A stretch of 64,000 nucleotides of DNA, taken from JAJFUE01 sp041687335 (GTDB lineage: Bacteria; Sumerlaeota; Sumerlaeia; MVZB01). Positions within the stretch are counted from its first letter, which is position 1, and every line of letters begins with the position of its first letter. The notes beneath the pieces were generated by a model. That model saw nothing but the letters and a program-made list of their open reading frames with translations. It did not search any database and was not told the DNA's origin. The position numbers and the translations under genes were made by a program. The stretch covers positions 124,001-188,000 of the forward strand of contig JAWLCE010000002.1 of the NCBI GenBank assembly GCA_041687335.1, written 5' to 3'. Of this stretch, positions 8,994 to 17,452 are shown piece after piece.

Positions 8994-10415
8994 ATGCATC
9001 GCATCGTCGTCCTCCTGACCCTGGGCCGCCGGCTTGCTCCGGCGCCCACCCTGGCCATTTCCGTGCTGGTCATCCTCATGGTCGGCTGTGCTTCGACCGC
9101 CCCGCTGCAACTGCGCGTCGAGCAGCAGGAGGCCATTATTGCCAGCCTGCGCGAGGATAATGCCCGCTTTCAGGAGAGCTATTACCAGATCAAGGAGATC
9201 CTTGATTCAGAGAGTGCCGAGAAAGGCCAGCGCCTGCTGTCGCTCCAGCAGGAACTCGAGAAATCCCAGCACCTCAAAAGCCAGCGCGAGCGCGAGCTGG
9301 CCGACGAGCTCAATCTGGTCAAGCTCCAATACAAGGCTTTTCAAGAGGAGGCCGGCGAGCGCCAGCGAGTCACCGAGTCGGCGCTGGCTCGGCTCCAGCA
9401 CGAGCTGGGTGAATCGCTCGCCACTCGTGACGCGGCGTTGACGCAGCTGCAAGCGGTCGAAACCGACCTGGCTGAGGTCCGCCAGAGCAGCGAGGCCCTC
9501 AGCAAGGAACTGGCGGCTGTGCGGGGCGAGCTGGAAGCCAGCCAGGCAGGGTTGGCCACCCTGACGCGCGAGCACGAAACGTTGAGCCAATCATATCAAG
9601 CCGAGCAGGTGGCGCGCCAACGCCTGGAGGGCGAGTTGGAAACGGCTCGCGCCGAACGCGGCCAGGCGCTCGAGCAGGTCACTGAAGTCGACCGCCAGCT
9701 TCAGGCGGCCAACGAGCGCGCCGAGGCTGCCACGCGCGAGATCGAAGCCGTTCGCGCCGAGCTGACCAGCCTGCGTGCCGAGGATGAAAAGCTGCGCGCG
9801 GAGCTGACCAGCGCCGGCACCGCCCGGCAGGAACTGGTGCGCTCGGCCGAGCAGCTTGGCCGGCTCGAGTCGCAGCTGGCCCAGTTGAACGAGGATAAAA
9901 CCGGACTTGAGGCGCGGCTCAAGGAAAGTCAGGACCAGGTCGGCACGCTGCGCGCTCTCATCCCGCCCGCCCCCGCCGATGACGCCGAGCTGACCCGCGC
10001 CGCCGGCAGAATGGCCCAACTGATGGAGGGCCATGCGGACGCCGCCGCGGTGAAGGCAATGGTCGATGAGCGCGGCCTTCGCATCATCCTGCCCAGCGAT
10101 TTCTTGTTTGAAAGTGGCTCCACGCTGCTGGCCGAGCGTGCCCAGCCGGTGCTCGACCGCATTGGCGAGCTGCTGGCGGGACTGGGGGGGCGCCCCATCC
10201 GCATCGAGGGGCACACCGACAACCAGCCGGTGCGCGATCTGCCCTTCGCCGACAACTGGGGGCTGGGCTTCTCACGGGCGGACCGTGTGCGTGACTACCT
10301 GATGCGCGCCGGCCGGCTCGACGCCGCCCGGGTGCAGACCTTGACGCGCGCCCACCACGACCCCCTCGCCGGCATGCCCCGGCGCGTTGAGGTCGTCGTT
10401 GCCCCGCAGCGGTGA
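8994..10415 (+). CDS. OmpA/MotB-domain lipoprotein with long coiled coil
   Basis: The 473-residue protein begins with a signal peptide ending in the lipobox LMVGC (Cys32). Residues about 40-320 are almost continuous heptad-like sequence rich in Glu, Gln, Leu and Ala, predicting a long coiled coil. The C-terminal part (about 340-470) is a peptidoglycan-binding OmpA domain with FESGSTLL, IEGHTDNQPV, and WGLGFSRADRVRDYL. The likely role is to bridge the outer or inner membrane and the cell wall across the periplasm. The ATG at 8994 has only a weak GGA upstream. It is read convergently with nrdR, 7 bases away. Confidence 0.85.
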   Translation: MHRIVVLLTLGRRLAPAPTLAISVLVILMVGCASTAPLQLRVEQQEAIIASLREDNARFQESYYQIKEILDSESAEKGQRLLSLQQELEKSQHLKSQRERELADELNLVKLQYKAFQEEAGERQRVTESALARLQHELGESLATRDAALTQLQAVETDLAEVRQSSEALSKELAAVRGELEASQAGLATLTREHETLSQSYQAEQVARQRLEGELETARAERGQALEQVTEVDRQLQAANERAEAATREIEAVRAELTSLRAEDEKLRAELTSAGTARQELVRSAEQLGRLESQLAQLNEDKTGLEARLKESQDQVGTLRALIPPAPADDAELTRAAGRMAQLMEGHADAAAVKAMVDERGLRIILPSDFLFESGSTLLAERAQPVLDRIGELLAGLGGRPIRIEGHTDNQPVRDLPFADNWGLGFSRADRVRDYLMRAGRLDAARVQTLTRAHHDPLAGMPRRVEVVVAPQR

Positions 10416-10422
10416 GGTTTAC

Positions 10423-10902
10423 TCAGGGAGTCTCTTGCTGGCTGGCGCGGTCCTGCTCGACCAATGCACGGATTTCATCGCTGAATTCACTGACGTCGCG
10501 GAACTGGCGGTAGACTGACGCGAAGCGCACATAGGCGACCTCGTCGAGCCGTCGCAGGCGCGAGAGCACCATCTCGCCGATGCGCAGCGAGCTGACCTCG
10601 GGCTCCATCTGGTTGTGCAGTTCCTTCTCGACTTCGCTGACCAGCGCCTCAATCTGCTCGAGCGTGACCGGGCGCTTCTCACAGGCGCGCATCAGCCCGC
10701 CAATCAGTTTCTGCCGTTCGAAGGGCTGACGTCGACCATCGCGCTTGACCACCAGCACGGGGGTGCGCTCGACGTATTCATAGGTCGTGAAACGTGCCCC
10801 GCAGTCCAGGCATTCGCGGCGGCGGCGGATTGATGTTTCATCAGGGGTCAGGCGGGAATTGACGACCTTATTGTCGAGGTGCCCGCAAAATGGACATTTC
10901 AT
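10423..10902 (-). CDS. nrdR: Transcriptional repressor NrdR
   Basis: NrdR senses ATP/dATP and represses ribonucleotide reductase genes. The 159-residue product has the N-terminal zinc ribbon (CPFCGH then CLDCGARFTTYE) and the ATP-cone domain (VVKRDGRRQPFERQKL, and the ending VRFASVYRQFRDVSEF). The start at the ATG 10902 gives the canonical MKCPFCGH opening; a longer frame to 10941 adds unrelated residues. It sits 63 bases downstream of trxA on the same strand. No ribonucleotide reductase gene is in the window, so targets must lie elsewhere. Confidence 0.97.
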   Translation of the reverse strand: MKCPFCGHLDNKVVNSRLTPDETSIRRRRECLDCGARFTTYEYVERTPVLVVKRDGRRQPFERQKLIGGLMRACEKRPVTLEQIEALVSEVEKELHNQMEPEVSSLRIGEMVLSRLRRLDEVAYVRFASVYRQFRDVSEFSDEIRALVEQDRASQQETP

Positions 10903-10965
10903 TGGCAGCCTTGGGCTGATCGGCGCGGGCCGGCGGACCATTCCCGCCTGCCCGCGTGGATGGGA

Positions 10966-11292
10966 TCAGGCGAGGACGCGGTCAATCGCCTCGACCAGGG
11001 TATCCTTGGGCACGGCGCCGCTGATGCGCTCGGCCAACTGTCCGTCCTTGAAAATCATCAGTGCGGGAATGGCCTGAACCCCAAGCCGCGCGGCCGCGCC
11101 CTGATGCTCGTCAACGTTGATCTTGCCAACCGTCAGGCGGCCGCCGTATTCGCGGGCCAGTTCCTCGACGATCGGGCCGATGCGTCGACAGGGCCCGCAC
11201 CATTCGGCCCAAAAATCCACCAGCACCGGCTGGCCGCTGGCCACCGCTTGATCAAAATCCGCATCGGTCATATTGAGAACATGGTCACCCAT
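10966..11292 (-). CDS. trxA: Thioredoxin
   Basis: This 108-residue protein is a classical thioredoxin with the active site WCGPC in VDFWAEWCGPCRR, followed by the conserved cis-proline segment QAIPALMIFKDG. It reduces disulfides in the cytoplasm and supplies electrons to ribonucleotide reductase, which fits its position next to nrdR. The ATG at 11292 has an excellent AAGGAG nine bases upstream. An open frame reaches 11349 but lacks a ribosome binding site. About 170 bases separate it from the kinase-like gene upstream, so it may have its own promoter there. Confidence 0.96.
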   Translation of the reverse strand: MGDHVLNMTDADFDQAVASGQPVLVDFWAEWCGPCRRIGPIVEELAREYGGRLTVGKINVDEHQGAAARLGVQAIPALMIFKDGQLAERISGAVPKDTLVEAIDRVLA

Positions 11293-11460
11293 TGAAGTGA
11301 ACTCCTTGTGATGGCACTCCGAATGTCGAGCCGCCCCGGCTGGCTCCATAGTTCCGGCGCCTGATGGATCCGCACACCATGATTACCCGATCTGATTGCA
11401 ATCGTCAAGCAATCGGCCCATCCGCCGGTCGGGCTGCTGTGAATTGGTCGCCTCCCCGGC

Positions 11461-12225
11461 TCAGTCATTGCAGGCGGGCGTTCCGGATAACTTGATGGTC
11501 TCGGGAGGAAAACCGCGGGCGCGCAATGCAGCCAGCACCACCTCGACGGCGGCTTCGGGTTCCATCCGACCAGTGTTGAGCACCATGTCGTATTGCTGGG
11601 GGTCGTTGTGGGCAATTTTGAAGTATTGGCGGGTGAATTGATCGCGTCGCTGGTCCTCGGCCAATACGAAAGCGCGCGCCTCCGCCGCAGTTTGGCTGGT
11701 GTAGGCCTGGATGCGGGCAATGCGCCGCTCCAGCGGGGCCGTCACCAGCAGGGTCAGCGCCGCCCGCTCGTGGACGACATAGCCCGCTCCCCGCCCCAGC
11801 AGCACAACTCCCCCGCGGCGGGCCATCGTCTGGAAGACGCGCACCAGCGTCCCCAGATATTCAGTGGTCTCGGTGGCCCGGCCGTGCAGATAGCTCTCCA
11901 GGATCAGCTGCAGCTCGCCGCGCGAATTCTCATCCAGCGTGTTGATCAGGCGCTGCTGGACCTTCAGGTCGGTGGCGATCTGATTGATCACCTCCTTGCC
12001 GTAGATCGTGTAATTGAGCTGCTGGCAAAGGCGGCGGGCGATTTCGCGGGCGCCCGAGCCGACCTCGCGCGAGATGCAGATGACGGGATGACGCTGGCCG
12101 CCGACCTCCACCGGCGTGACGCGGGCCTGGGCCGGCGCCGGGGGCTGACCGGCCCCCAGCAGCTCGGACATGCTGTTCCATCGGTGGATCTGGCGGTTGA
12201 TCAGCTCCTCGATGTTTCGCGCCAT
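11461..12225 (-). CDS. Cytidylate-kinase-like family protein
   Basis: The 254-residue protein has a nucleotide-binding motif ISREVGSGAREIARRL, matching the cytidylate-kinase-like family (ISREYGSGG in most members), and later LLGRGAGYV and a RDQFTRQYF stretch. An N-terminal extension of about 48 residues (MARNIEELINRQIHRW onward) precedes the fold. Members are thought to be nucleoside monophosphate kinases, but the substrate is not established. It has a very strong GGAGGTGA ribosome binding site before the ATG. It lies 54 bases downstream of the inactive hydrolase gene, so it may belong to the same minus-strand transcript. Confidence 0.8.
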   Translation of the reverse strand: MARNIEELINRQIHRWNSMSELLGAGQPPAPAQARVTPVEVGGQRHPVICISREVGSGAREIARRLCQQLNYTIYGKEVINQIATDLKVQQRLINTLDENSRGELQLILESYLHGRATETTEYLGTLVRVFQTMARRGGVVLLGRGAGYVVHERAALTLLVTAPLERRIARIQAYTSQTAAEARAFVLAEDQRRDQFTRQYFKIAHNDPQQYDMVLNTGRMEPEAAVEVVLAALRARGFPPETIKLSGTPACND

Positions 12226-12279
12226 GCCCGTTCACCTCCGCATTGGTCTGCCAATTTTATCGCCCCACCGGAGGCCGCG

Positions 12280-13344
12280 TCAATTTGCCGGGGCCGTCGC
12301 CTCCCCGGCTGTGCCCAGGCGGCGAGTGAGGAACTCGCGCAGGCGCTGGCGCAGCGTCTCGCGGTAGGCCTCCTCCTGGATCGACTGCGGATCGAGCAGC
12401 GCCTCGGGTCGTGTCGTGTAGTTGTGGATCACATTATCGACCCCGGCCGCCACCAGCGCCTGCCGGAAGCGAGAAATCTCCTCGCGCCCCACCCAGCCGC
12501 CTTCGCTGCCGAAAAAGGCAATCAGCGGCGCTGCGAGCTGCCCCAGCCGCTCCTCGTCATAAATCGGCTGCGGGTTGACCAGGGCCAGCGCACCAATTTC
12601 CGGCTCCTCAAGGCCAAGCTGCAGCGCCAGCGTGGCGCCCCAGTTCCAGCCGAGCACCCCGACCGGGAGGCTATGGCTGGTGGCCTCGTCGCCGAGCCAG
12701 CCGCTCGCGGCTCTCAATGTAAGCAGGAGCTGATTCTGGTCGAGGCCGCGCGCCAGCTCGGTGGCCTCGCGCCGGCTGCGGGCCACCTGACCCTGGTAAG
12801 GATCCACGGCAAGGGTGACAAACCCCCAGCCGCCCAGCACGCGGGCCTCCTCCAACATCGGCTCGTTCAGCCCCCACCACTCGGGCAGCATGAGAATTGC
12901 GCCCGCCGGCGAATCGACCTCGGGCACCACCAACACGCCCCGCGCGACGCCCCCCCCCGTGAGCGGCTGCTCAATCCGGGTGATTGCAATGGGCGCCGGC
13001 GCGATGTAATGGGTCTCCACGCGCGGGGGGGTGCGTAGCAGGAGGGCCGGGGTCATCTCGGTTTCCGTGCGGGGCGGGGGCGCCACCTCGGGCAACGAGG
13101 GGATATCTTCCAGACCCCGTTTGGGCTCAACCAGCTCGACCTCCAGGCCGGGCTCGGCGGGCTGGGGCGGCGCCACGGTGGCCACGGGAGTCGGTTCACT
13201 GCTCAGGCCGGGTTCATAGCGGCTGGTGTCGGGGCAGCCGGCGAGCAATATCAACAGCGAAGCGAGCGCGAGCGAGCGCCGCGTCAGGCTTTCAGTCGGC
13301 GGGTTTGAGTCGTTTTTCAATTCGCACCTGGTTGCCTTGCTCAT
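12280..13344 (-). CDS. Dienelactone-hydrolase-like lipoprotein lacking the catalytic triad
   Basis: The 354-residue product has a lipoprotein signal (LLAGC, Cys37), a proline-rich spacer of about 70 residues, and an alpha/beta-hydrolase domain of dienelactone hydrolase type (about 120-345). Family landmarks are PEWWGLNE, GWGFVTLAVDPY and PVGVLGWNWGATLAL. In active enzymes the last is GFCWGG with a nucleophilic Cys; here that position is Asn234. The usual Asp region reads GSEGGW and the usual GAGHAF His region reads TTRPEAL, so all three catalytic residues appear replaced. The probable role is binding or structural at the envelope. The ATG at 13344 lies 53 bases inside the end of the upstream receiver-HATPase gene. 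Confidence 0.75.
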   Translation of the reverse strand: MSKATRCELKNDSNPPTESLTRRSLALASLLILLAGCPDTSRYEPGLSSEPTPVATVAPPQPAEPGLEVELVEPKRGLEDIPSLPEVAPPPRTETEMTPALLLRTPPRVETHYIAPAPIAITRIEQPLTGGGVARGVLVVPEVDSPAGAILMLPEWWGLNEPMLEEARVLGGWGFVTLAVDPYQGQVARSRREATELARGLDQNQLLLTLRAASGWLGDEATSHSLPVGVLGWNWGATLALQLGLEEPEIGALALVNPQPIYDEERLGQLAAPLIAFFGSEGGWVGREEISRFRQALVAAGVDNVIHNYTTRPEALLDPQSIQEEAYRETLRQRLREFLTRRLGTAGEATAPAN

Positions 13345-14194
13345 TAAATTCCACCTTGTCGAATTGCAGGCAGGTCAGCATGATGCCGCGGCCGTGGAGT
13401 GAGGTGCCCAGCTCCTCGAACAGACGGCCCGCGTCCGGCTCCGAAGAGTAGAGCGAGTGATCGAAACCCTTGCCCTCGTCCTGGATCGTACAAATCAACC
13501 CGCGCGGGGAGATGTCACATTCCACCCGCACCCGCCGCCGCGCCCGTTCCGGATCAGCCAGCCGTTCGGCCAGCAGTTCGCCCAGGTGGTTCTGTTCGAG
13601 CGCCTGGGTCTTCTCGGCATATGTAATCCCCAGATTACCATGTTCGATGGCATTGACCAGCATTTCATAGATGCCGAAGCGCAGGGTGAAGATGTCGGCC
13701 AGGGGAAAAATCGAGCGGCAGCGATTGACGATCAGCTGGACCGCGTGATTGACCTGCTCCAGGTCATTGCTCAGCGAAAGGCGCAGCCGCTCCTCCTCGA
13801 GGAACTCAGGCGCGTATAGCTCGAAGTCATAGCCGGCGGCCAGGTTCGAGTAGCGGCGCAGCGTGTTGAGCAGTTCCTTGATATCGAACGGCTTGTTGAA
13901 ATAATTGACCGCACCCCCGCGCAACGCCTCCACCGCCCAGGATTCCGCGCCGTCGCCGGTCATCAGCATGACCACCGCCTCGGCATTGATCGACTTGATG
14001 TGGCGCAGCAAGTCCAGCCCATTCATCCCCGGCATTGAAATGTCGGTCAGCGTGAAGGCCGGGCGGTGCTCCTTGTAAAGCTCCAGCGCCTTCAGACTCT
14101 CGGTGGTCTTGATGACCTCGTAGCCGGCTTGTTGCAGGATCTCGTCCAGCAACTCGAGCACGGAGACCTGATCATCAACGACAAGAATTTTCAT
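13292..14194 (-). CDS. Receiver domain fused to HATPase (anti-sigma-type kinase fold)
   Basis: The 300-residue protein starts with a response-regulator receiver domain (KILVVDDQ, phospho-acceptor Asp51 in TDISMPGMNG, Lys in NYFNKPF). A C-terminal GHKL ATPase domain follows (about 155-300) with YEMLVNAIEHGN as N-box and DEGKGFDH as G1 box. This ATPase type is typical of anti-sigma factors such as RsbW rather than of phosphotransfer kinases. The likely output is binding of a partner protein, controlled by receiver phosphorylation. The ATG at 14194 matches the receiver start; a longer frame to 14323 adds unrelated sequence. It lies 67 bases downstream of the hybrid kinase, its probable phosphodonor, and overlaps the hydrolase-like gene. 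Confidence 0.85.
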   Translation of the reverse strand: MKILVVDDQVSVLELLDEILQQAGYEVIKTTESLKALELYKEHRPAFTLTDISMPGMNGLDLLRHIKSINAEAVVMLMTGDGAESWAVEALRGGAVNYFNKPFDIKELLNTLRRYSNLAAGYDFELYAPEFLEEERLRLSLSNDLEQVNHAVQLIVNRCRSIFPLADIFTLRFGIYEMLVNAIEHGNLGITYAEKTQALEQNHLGELLAERLADPERARRRVRVECDISPRGLICTIQDEGKGFDHSLYSSEPDAGRLFEELGTSLHGRGIMLTCLQFDKVEFNEQGNQVRIEKRLKPAD

Positions 14195-14261
14195 CGGACG
14201 CCCCCGTGCGAAAAGTAGTTTTCTTATATTAAAACAGGAGGCGACAGGCAAACGGTTTCGA

Positions 14262-17200
14262 TCAAATCGCCCGGATAAGTTTGAGAAGGGTGTCAATTTC
14301 GCCGCTCTTGGAGGCATAGGCATCCGCGCCTGCCGCGATCATTGCCTGGGCGCGGTCGGGTTCCTCATACATCGACAGGCCAATCAGCCGGATGCGGGGC
14401 TGTTCCCGCCGGATGACGCGGGTGGCTTCGACCCCGTCCATCCGCGGCATCGTGAAGTCCATCAGGATCACGTCGGGGGCGAGCTGACGCGCCTTTTGCA
14501 CCGCGTCCAGCCCATCCACCGCCTCCCCGACGATCTCGAGGTCCGGCTCGTCGCTCAGGATCGCCGTCAGCCCCTCGCGCACCACCTGATGGTCATCCAC
14601 CAGCAGGATGCGCAGCCGGTCGTTGGGCGAGACCGGGGTCGGGGAGGCTTCTTCATCAATGATTTGGATCGTGGCGGTTGGCTGCTCGGTCGGCCGGGGG
14701 CGCAGGGGCGCCAGCAGGGTCAGCCGCGTGCCTTCGTGGGGCTGACTTGCGATTTCCAGCCGGCCGCCCAGCAGGCCCAGCCGTTCGCGGATGCTCATCA
14801 AGCCGAAGCCGCTCTTGAGCAATTCAGCCCCGGCCAGCGATTGCGGGTCGAATCCCCGGCCGCGGTCGCTGACGATCAACACCAGCCAGTCATGGTCGTG
14901 GGCCTTCAGCGTCACCCGCGCCTCCGCCGAGCCCGAATGCTTCACCACGTTGAGCAGCAGTTCACGCACGGCTTGGAACAGCAGAATTTTGATGTCGTCG
15001 GCGTCGGGCGAGGCTGCGGTCTCCAGTTCCAGCTCGACCTCCAGGCCCTGCTTTTCCTTGAACCAGCGCGCCAGCCATTCCAGCCCGGCCGCCAGCCCCG
15101 CCTCATGCAGGATTGGCGGCGACAGCTCCACCGTCAACGAACGCGACACGTTGATCGATTCGTCGAGCAGCTCCTGAATCTGGCTGACCACCGTCTCATG
15201 AGGGCTGGGCACGCGCCGGGCCAGTGCCTCCAGCCCGAATTTGGCTCCCACCAGCAACTGTTGGAGGTGGTCGTGGAGCACCTGGGCCAGCCGTCGCCGT
15301 TCACGCTGCTCGGTCAGGGTCAGCTCCGAAGCCAGCCGAGCCAGTTGTTCGGCACGCCGGCGCAGTTCGTGGGTCCGCTGCTGCACGCGATGCTCCAGTT
15401 CGTCGCGCGAGCGCCGCAGCTCCGCCTCGGTCTGCTTGATCATGCTGATGTCCTGGGAGGACTGGATGCCGCCGATCACCTCGCCGGCCGCGTCGCGAAT
15501 CGGCGCGGCATTGACCAGAATCGGGATGCGGCTCCCGTCAGGACGGACCAGCATTAATTCTGCGTTGCGCGTTTCCTCGCCGAGGTGGGTGGCGCGCCAA
15601 AGGGGCGTATCGCCCGCCACGGGCCTTGATCCATCGTGGAGGCTCAAGCCCCAGGCTTCCTGATGCTGGCCCGACGGCATGCCCAACATTTGGTCGCGGG
15701 AGCGTCCGCTCAGCGTAAGGGCAAACTGGCTGACATGCTCGAGGCGGAATTCGGGTGGACCGCCGGTGATGACGATCCCCTGCGGGATGTGCTGCATCAG
15801 CGCCGCCAGCGTTCGTTCGGCCTCCTCGGCTTCGGCCGCGCGCTTTTGGGCCTCGACGGTGGCTTGGTGCAAGGCGTCCTCGGAGCGTTGGCGCTCGGTG
15901 ATGTCGCGCAGGATGACCGTGAACAGCTTTTTGCCGCCCGCTTCGGTTTGCGAAATGGATGCCTCGATGGGAAATTCTTCGCCGTCGGCCCGCAGTGCCG
16001 CCAGCGGGCGCAGGTGGCCCATCGCGCGCGCGGTCTCGCCGGTCTGGCCAAAGCGTTGGACATGCTGATGGTGGGCCGCACGGTGGCGCACGGGAATGAA
16101 GCGGTCCAGCGGCGAGTAGAGCGCCTCATTGGCCGGGCAGCGGAACATCTTCTCGGCCGCGGGATTAAAAACGATGATACGCTGCTGCTCATCGATGCTG
16201 ATGATGGCATCCATTGCCGATTCGACGATGCCCGCCAACCGCAGCCGGCTGTCAGCCAATTCCTGCTCGTCGCGCTTGCGCGCTGTGATGTCGCGCACCG
16301 AAGCGAACATCAGCGGCCGGCCCTCAACCTCGAGTGCGGTGACGGTGATCTCGACTGGGAAGGTTGTGCCATCCTTGCGCCGGTGAACCGCCTCAAAGGG
16401 TGCCACCCGTCCGCGGCGGCAGGCCTCAAACAGCGCTTGAACCTTGTCGGTTGTGTAGTGCATGTCGATATCTGGAATCGATAGCGTCAACAGTTCCTCA
16501 TTGCTGTAGCCGAGCTGCTCGGTATAGAGCCGGTTGGCATAGAGGATGCGCGCGTCGTGGTCCAGCAGCACATGGGCATCATTGGCATGCTCGCTGAAGA
16601 ACTGGAACAGGCGCAGGTTTTGTTCGCTGCGTCGCGATTCGGTGAGGTCGCGCAGCGAGGCCACCCGCACCTCGCGCCCGCGGTAGAAGGTGGTGCGCAC
16701 GCGGATCTCGCCGGGAAACGTCGAGCCATCCTTGCGGCGCAGCACGGTTTGATAGGTGCCCTCGAAGTGGGATTCGATACGCTCGCGCATGTCGGGAAGG
16801 GCCTCGGGGGCCGTCATCAGCTCGAGCCCCGGGCGGCCAACGATTTCCTCGGGCTCGAAGCCAAACATGCGCGTGAAGGCCGGGTTGATCTCGAGAAAAA
16901 GGCCATTCTCGTGCAGCGCCAGAGCCTCGACACTGGCGTCGGTGAGGGCGTGGTAGCGGTCCTCGCTCTCGCGCAGGGCTGCGAGCGCCAGCTCGAGTCG
17001 CTCGGCTGCCGGCTCGTGGCCGACCATCCAGACCGTTCCGTCGGTCATGTCGGGGTGAAGTTGCCAGTGGAGCGCCTGGTCGCCGTGGATGCCACGCAAG
17101 CGGGCGCGGGCGTGGGCGGAACCCCCTTGGATCGATGTCTCCAGCGCCTGTGCTAGCGTCGGCCAGTCCTCGGGGTGGATCAGGTCGGCCAGCGACGAGA

Positions 17201-17318
17201 GCCGCTCGGGCTCACAGCCAACCAAATGACACAGTGCCCGGTTGGCGCGCAGGAGTCGCCCTTCGCTTGAAACCAGTGCCAACAGGTCGGACAAAGTATC
17301 GAAAAACCGGTCAATCAC
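14262..17318 (-). CDS. Multi-PAS hybrid sensor histidine kinase with C-terminal receiver
   Basis: This 1018-residue protein carries about five PAS domains (roughly 1-100, 118-230, 236-348, 356-478 and 505-628; VRDITARK, LRDITERQ and similar boundaries). A short coiled coil follows, then a NarL-type phosphoacceptor domain with His682 in AQVLHDHLQQ. The GHKL ATPase is at about 770-870 (NVVKHSG, SDRGRGFD, GFGLMSIRER). A C-terminal receiver at about 902-1015 has Asp954 in LMDFTMPRMDG and no helix-turn-helix. There is no transmembrane segment, so it should be cytoplasmic. The start codon is GTG with little Shine-Dalgarno signal, so the true start is less certain. The receiver-HATPase protein encoded directly downstream is the most likely partner. 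Confidence 0.88.
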   Translation of the reverse strand: MIDRFFDTLSDLLALVSSEGRLLRANRALCHLVGCEPERLSSLADLIHPEDWPTLAQALETSIQGGSAHARARLRGIHGDQALHWQLHPDMTDGTVWMVGHEPAAERLELALAALRESEDRYHALTDASVEALALHENGLFLEINPAFTRMFGFEPEEIVGRPGLELMTAPEALPDMRERIESHFEGTYQTVLRRKDGSTFPGEIRVRTTFYRGREVRVASLRDLTESRRSEQNLRLFQFFSEHANDAHVLLDHDARILYANRLYTEQLGYSNEELLTLSIPDIDMHYTTDKVQALFEACRRGRVAPFEAVHRRKDGTTFPVEITVTALEVEGRPLMFASVRDITARKRDEQELADSRLRLAGIVESAMDAIISIDEQQRIIVFNPAAEKMFRCPANEALYSPLDRFIPVRHRAAHHQHVQRFGQTGETARAMGHLRPLAALRADGEEFPIEASISQTEAGGKKLFTVILRDITERQRSEDALHQATVEAQKRAAEAEEAERTLAALMQHIPQGIVITGGPPEFRLEHVSQFALTLSGRSRDQMLGMPSGQHQEAWGLSLHDGSRPVAGDTPLWRATHLGEETRNAELMLVRPDGSRIPILVNAAPIRDAAGEVIGGIQSSQDISMIKQTEAELRRSRDELEHRVQQRTHELRRRAEQLARLASELTLTEQRERRRLAQVLHDHLQQLLVGAKFGLEALARRVPSPHETVVSQIQELLDESINVSRSLTVELSPPILHEAGLAAGLEWLARWFKEKQGLEVELELETAASPDADDIKILLFQAVRELLLNVVKHSGSAEARVTLKAHDHDWLVLIVSDRGRGFDPQSLAGAELLKSGFGLMSIRERLGLLGGRLEIASQPHEGTRLTLLAPLRPRPTEQPTATIQIIDEEASPTPVSPNDRLRILLVDDHQVVREGLTAILSDEPDLEIVGEAVDGLDAVQKARQLAPDVILMDFTMPRMDGVEATRVIRREQPRIRLIGLSMYEEPDRAQAMIAAGADAYASKSGEIDTLLKLIRAI

Positions 17319-17452
17319 AATGCTGACTTTCAGGCAATGGCCAGTGCTGCCGGTGATGGCCAGCGGCGACCGGTGGGCTGATTGCGCGCACCGGCTTATT
17401 CATTCTAGCCCGAAAACGCCCAATGGCCCAAAATTTGGCAGCGGGTTTTTCG

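Noticed and set aside
11593..13038. A 481-codon plus-strand frame opposite the kinase-like and hydrolase-like genes
   Set aside because: The minus-strand products have a strong ribosome site and family motifs; the plus frame has neither.
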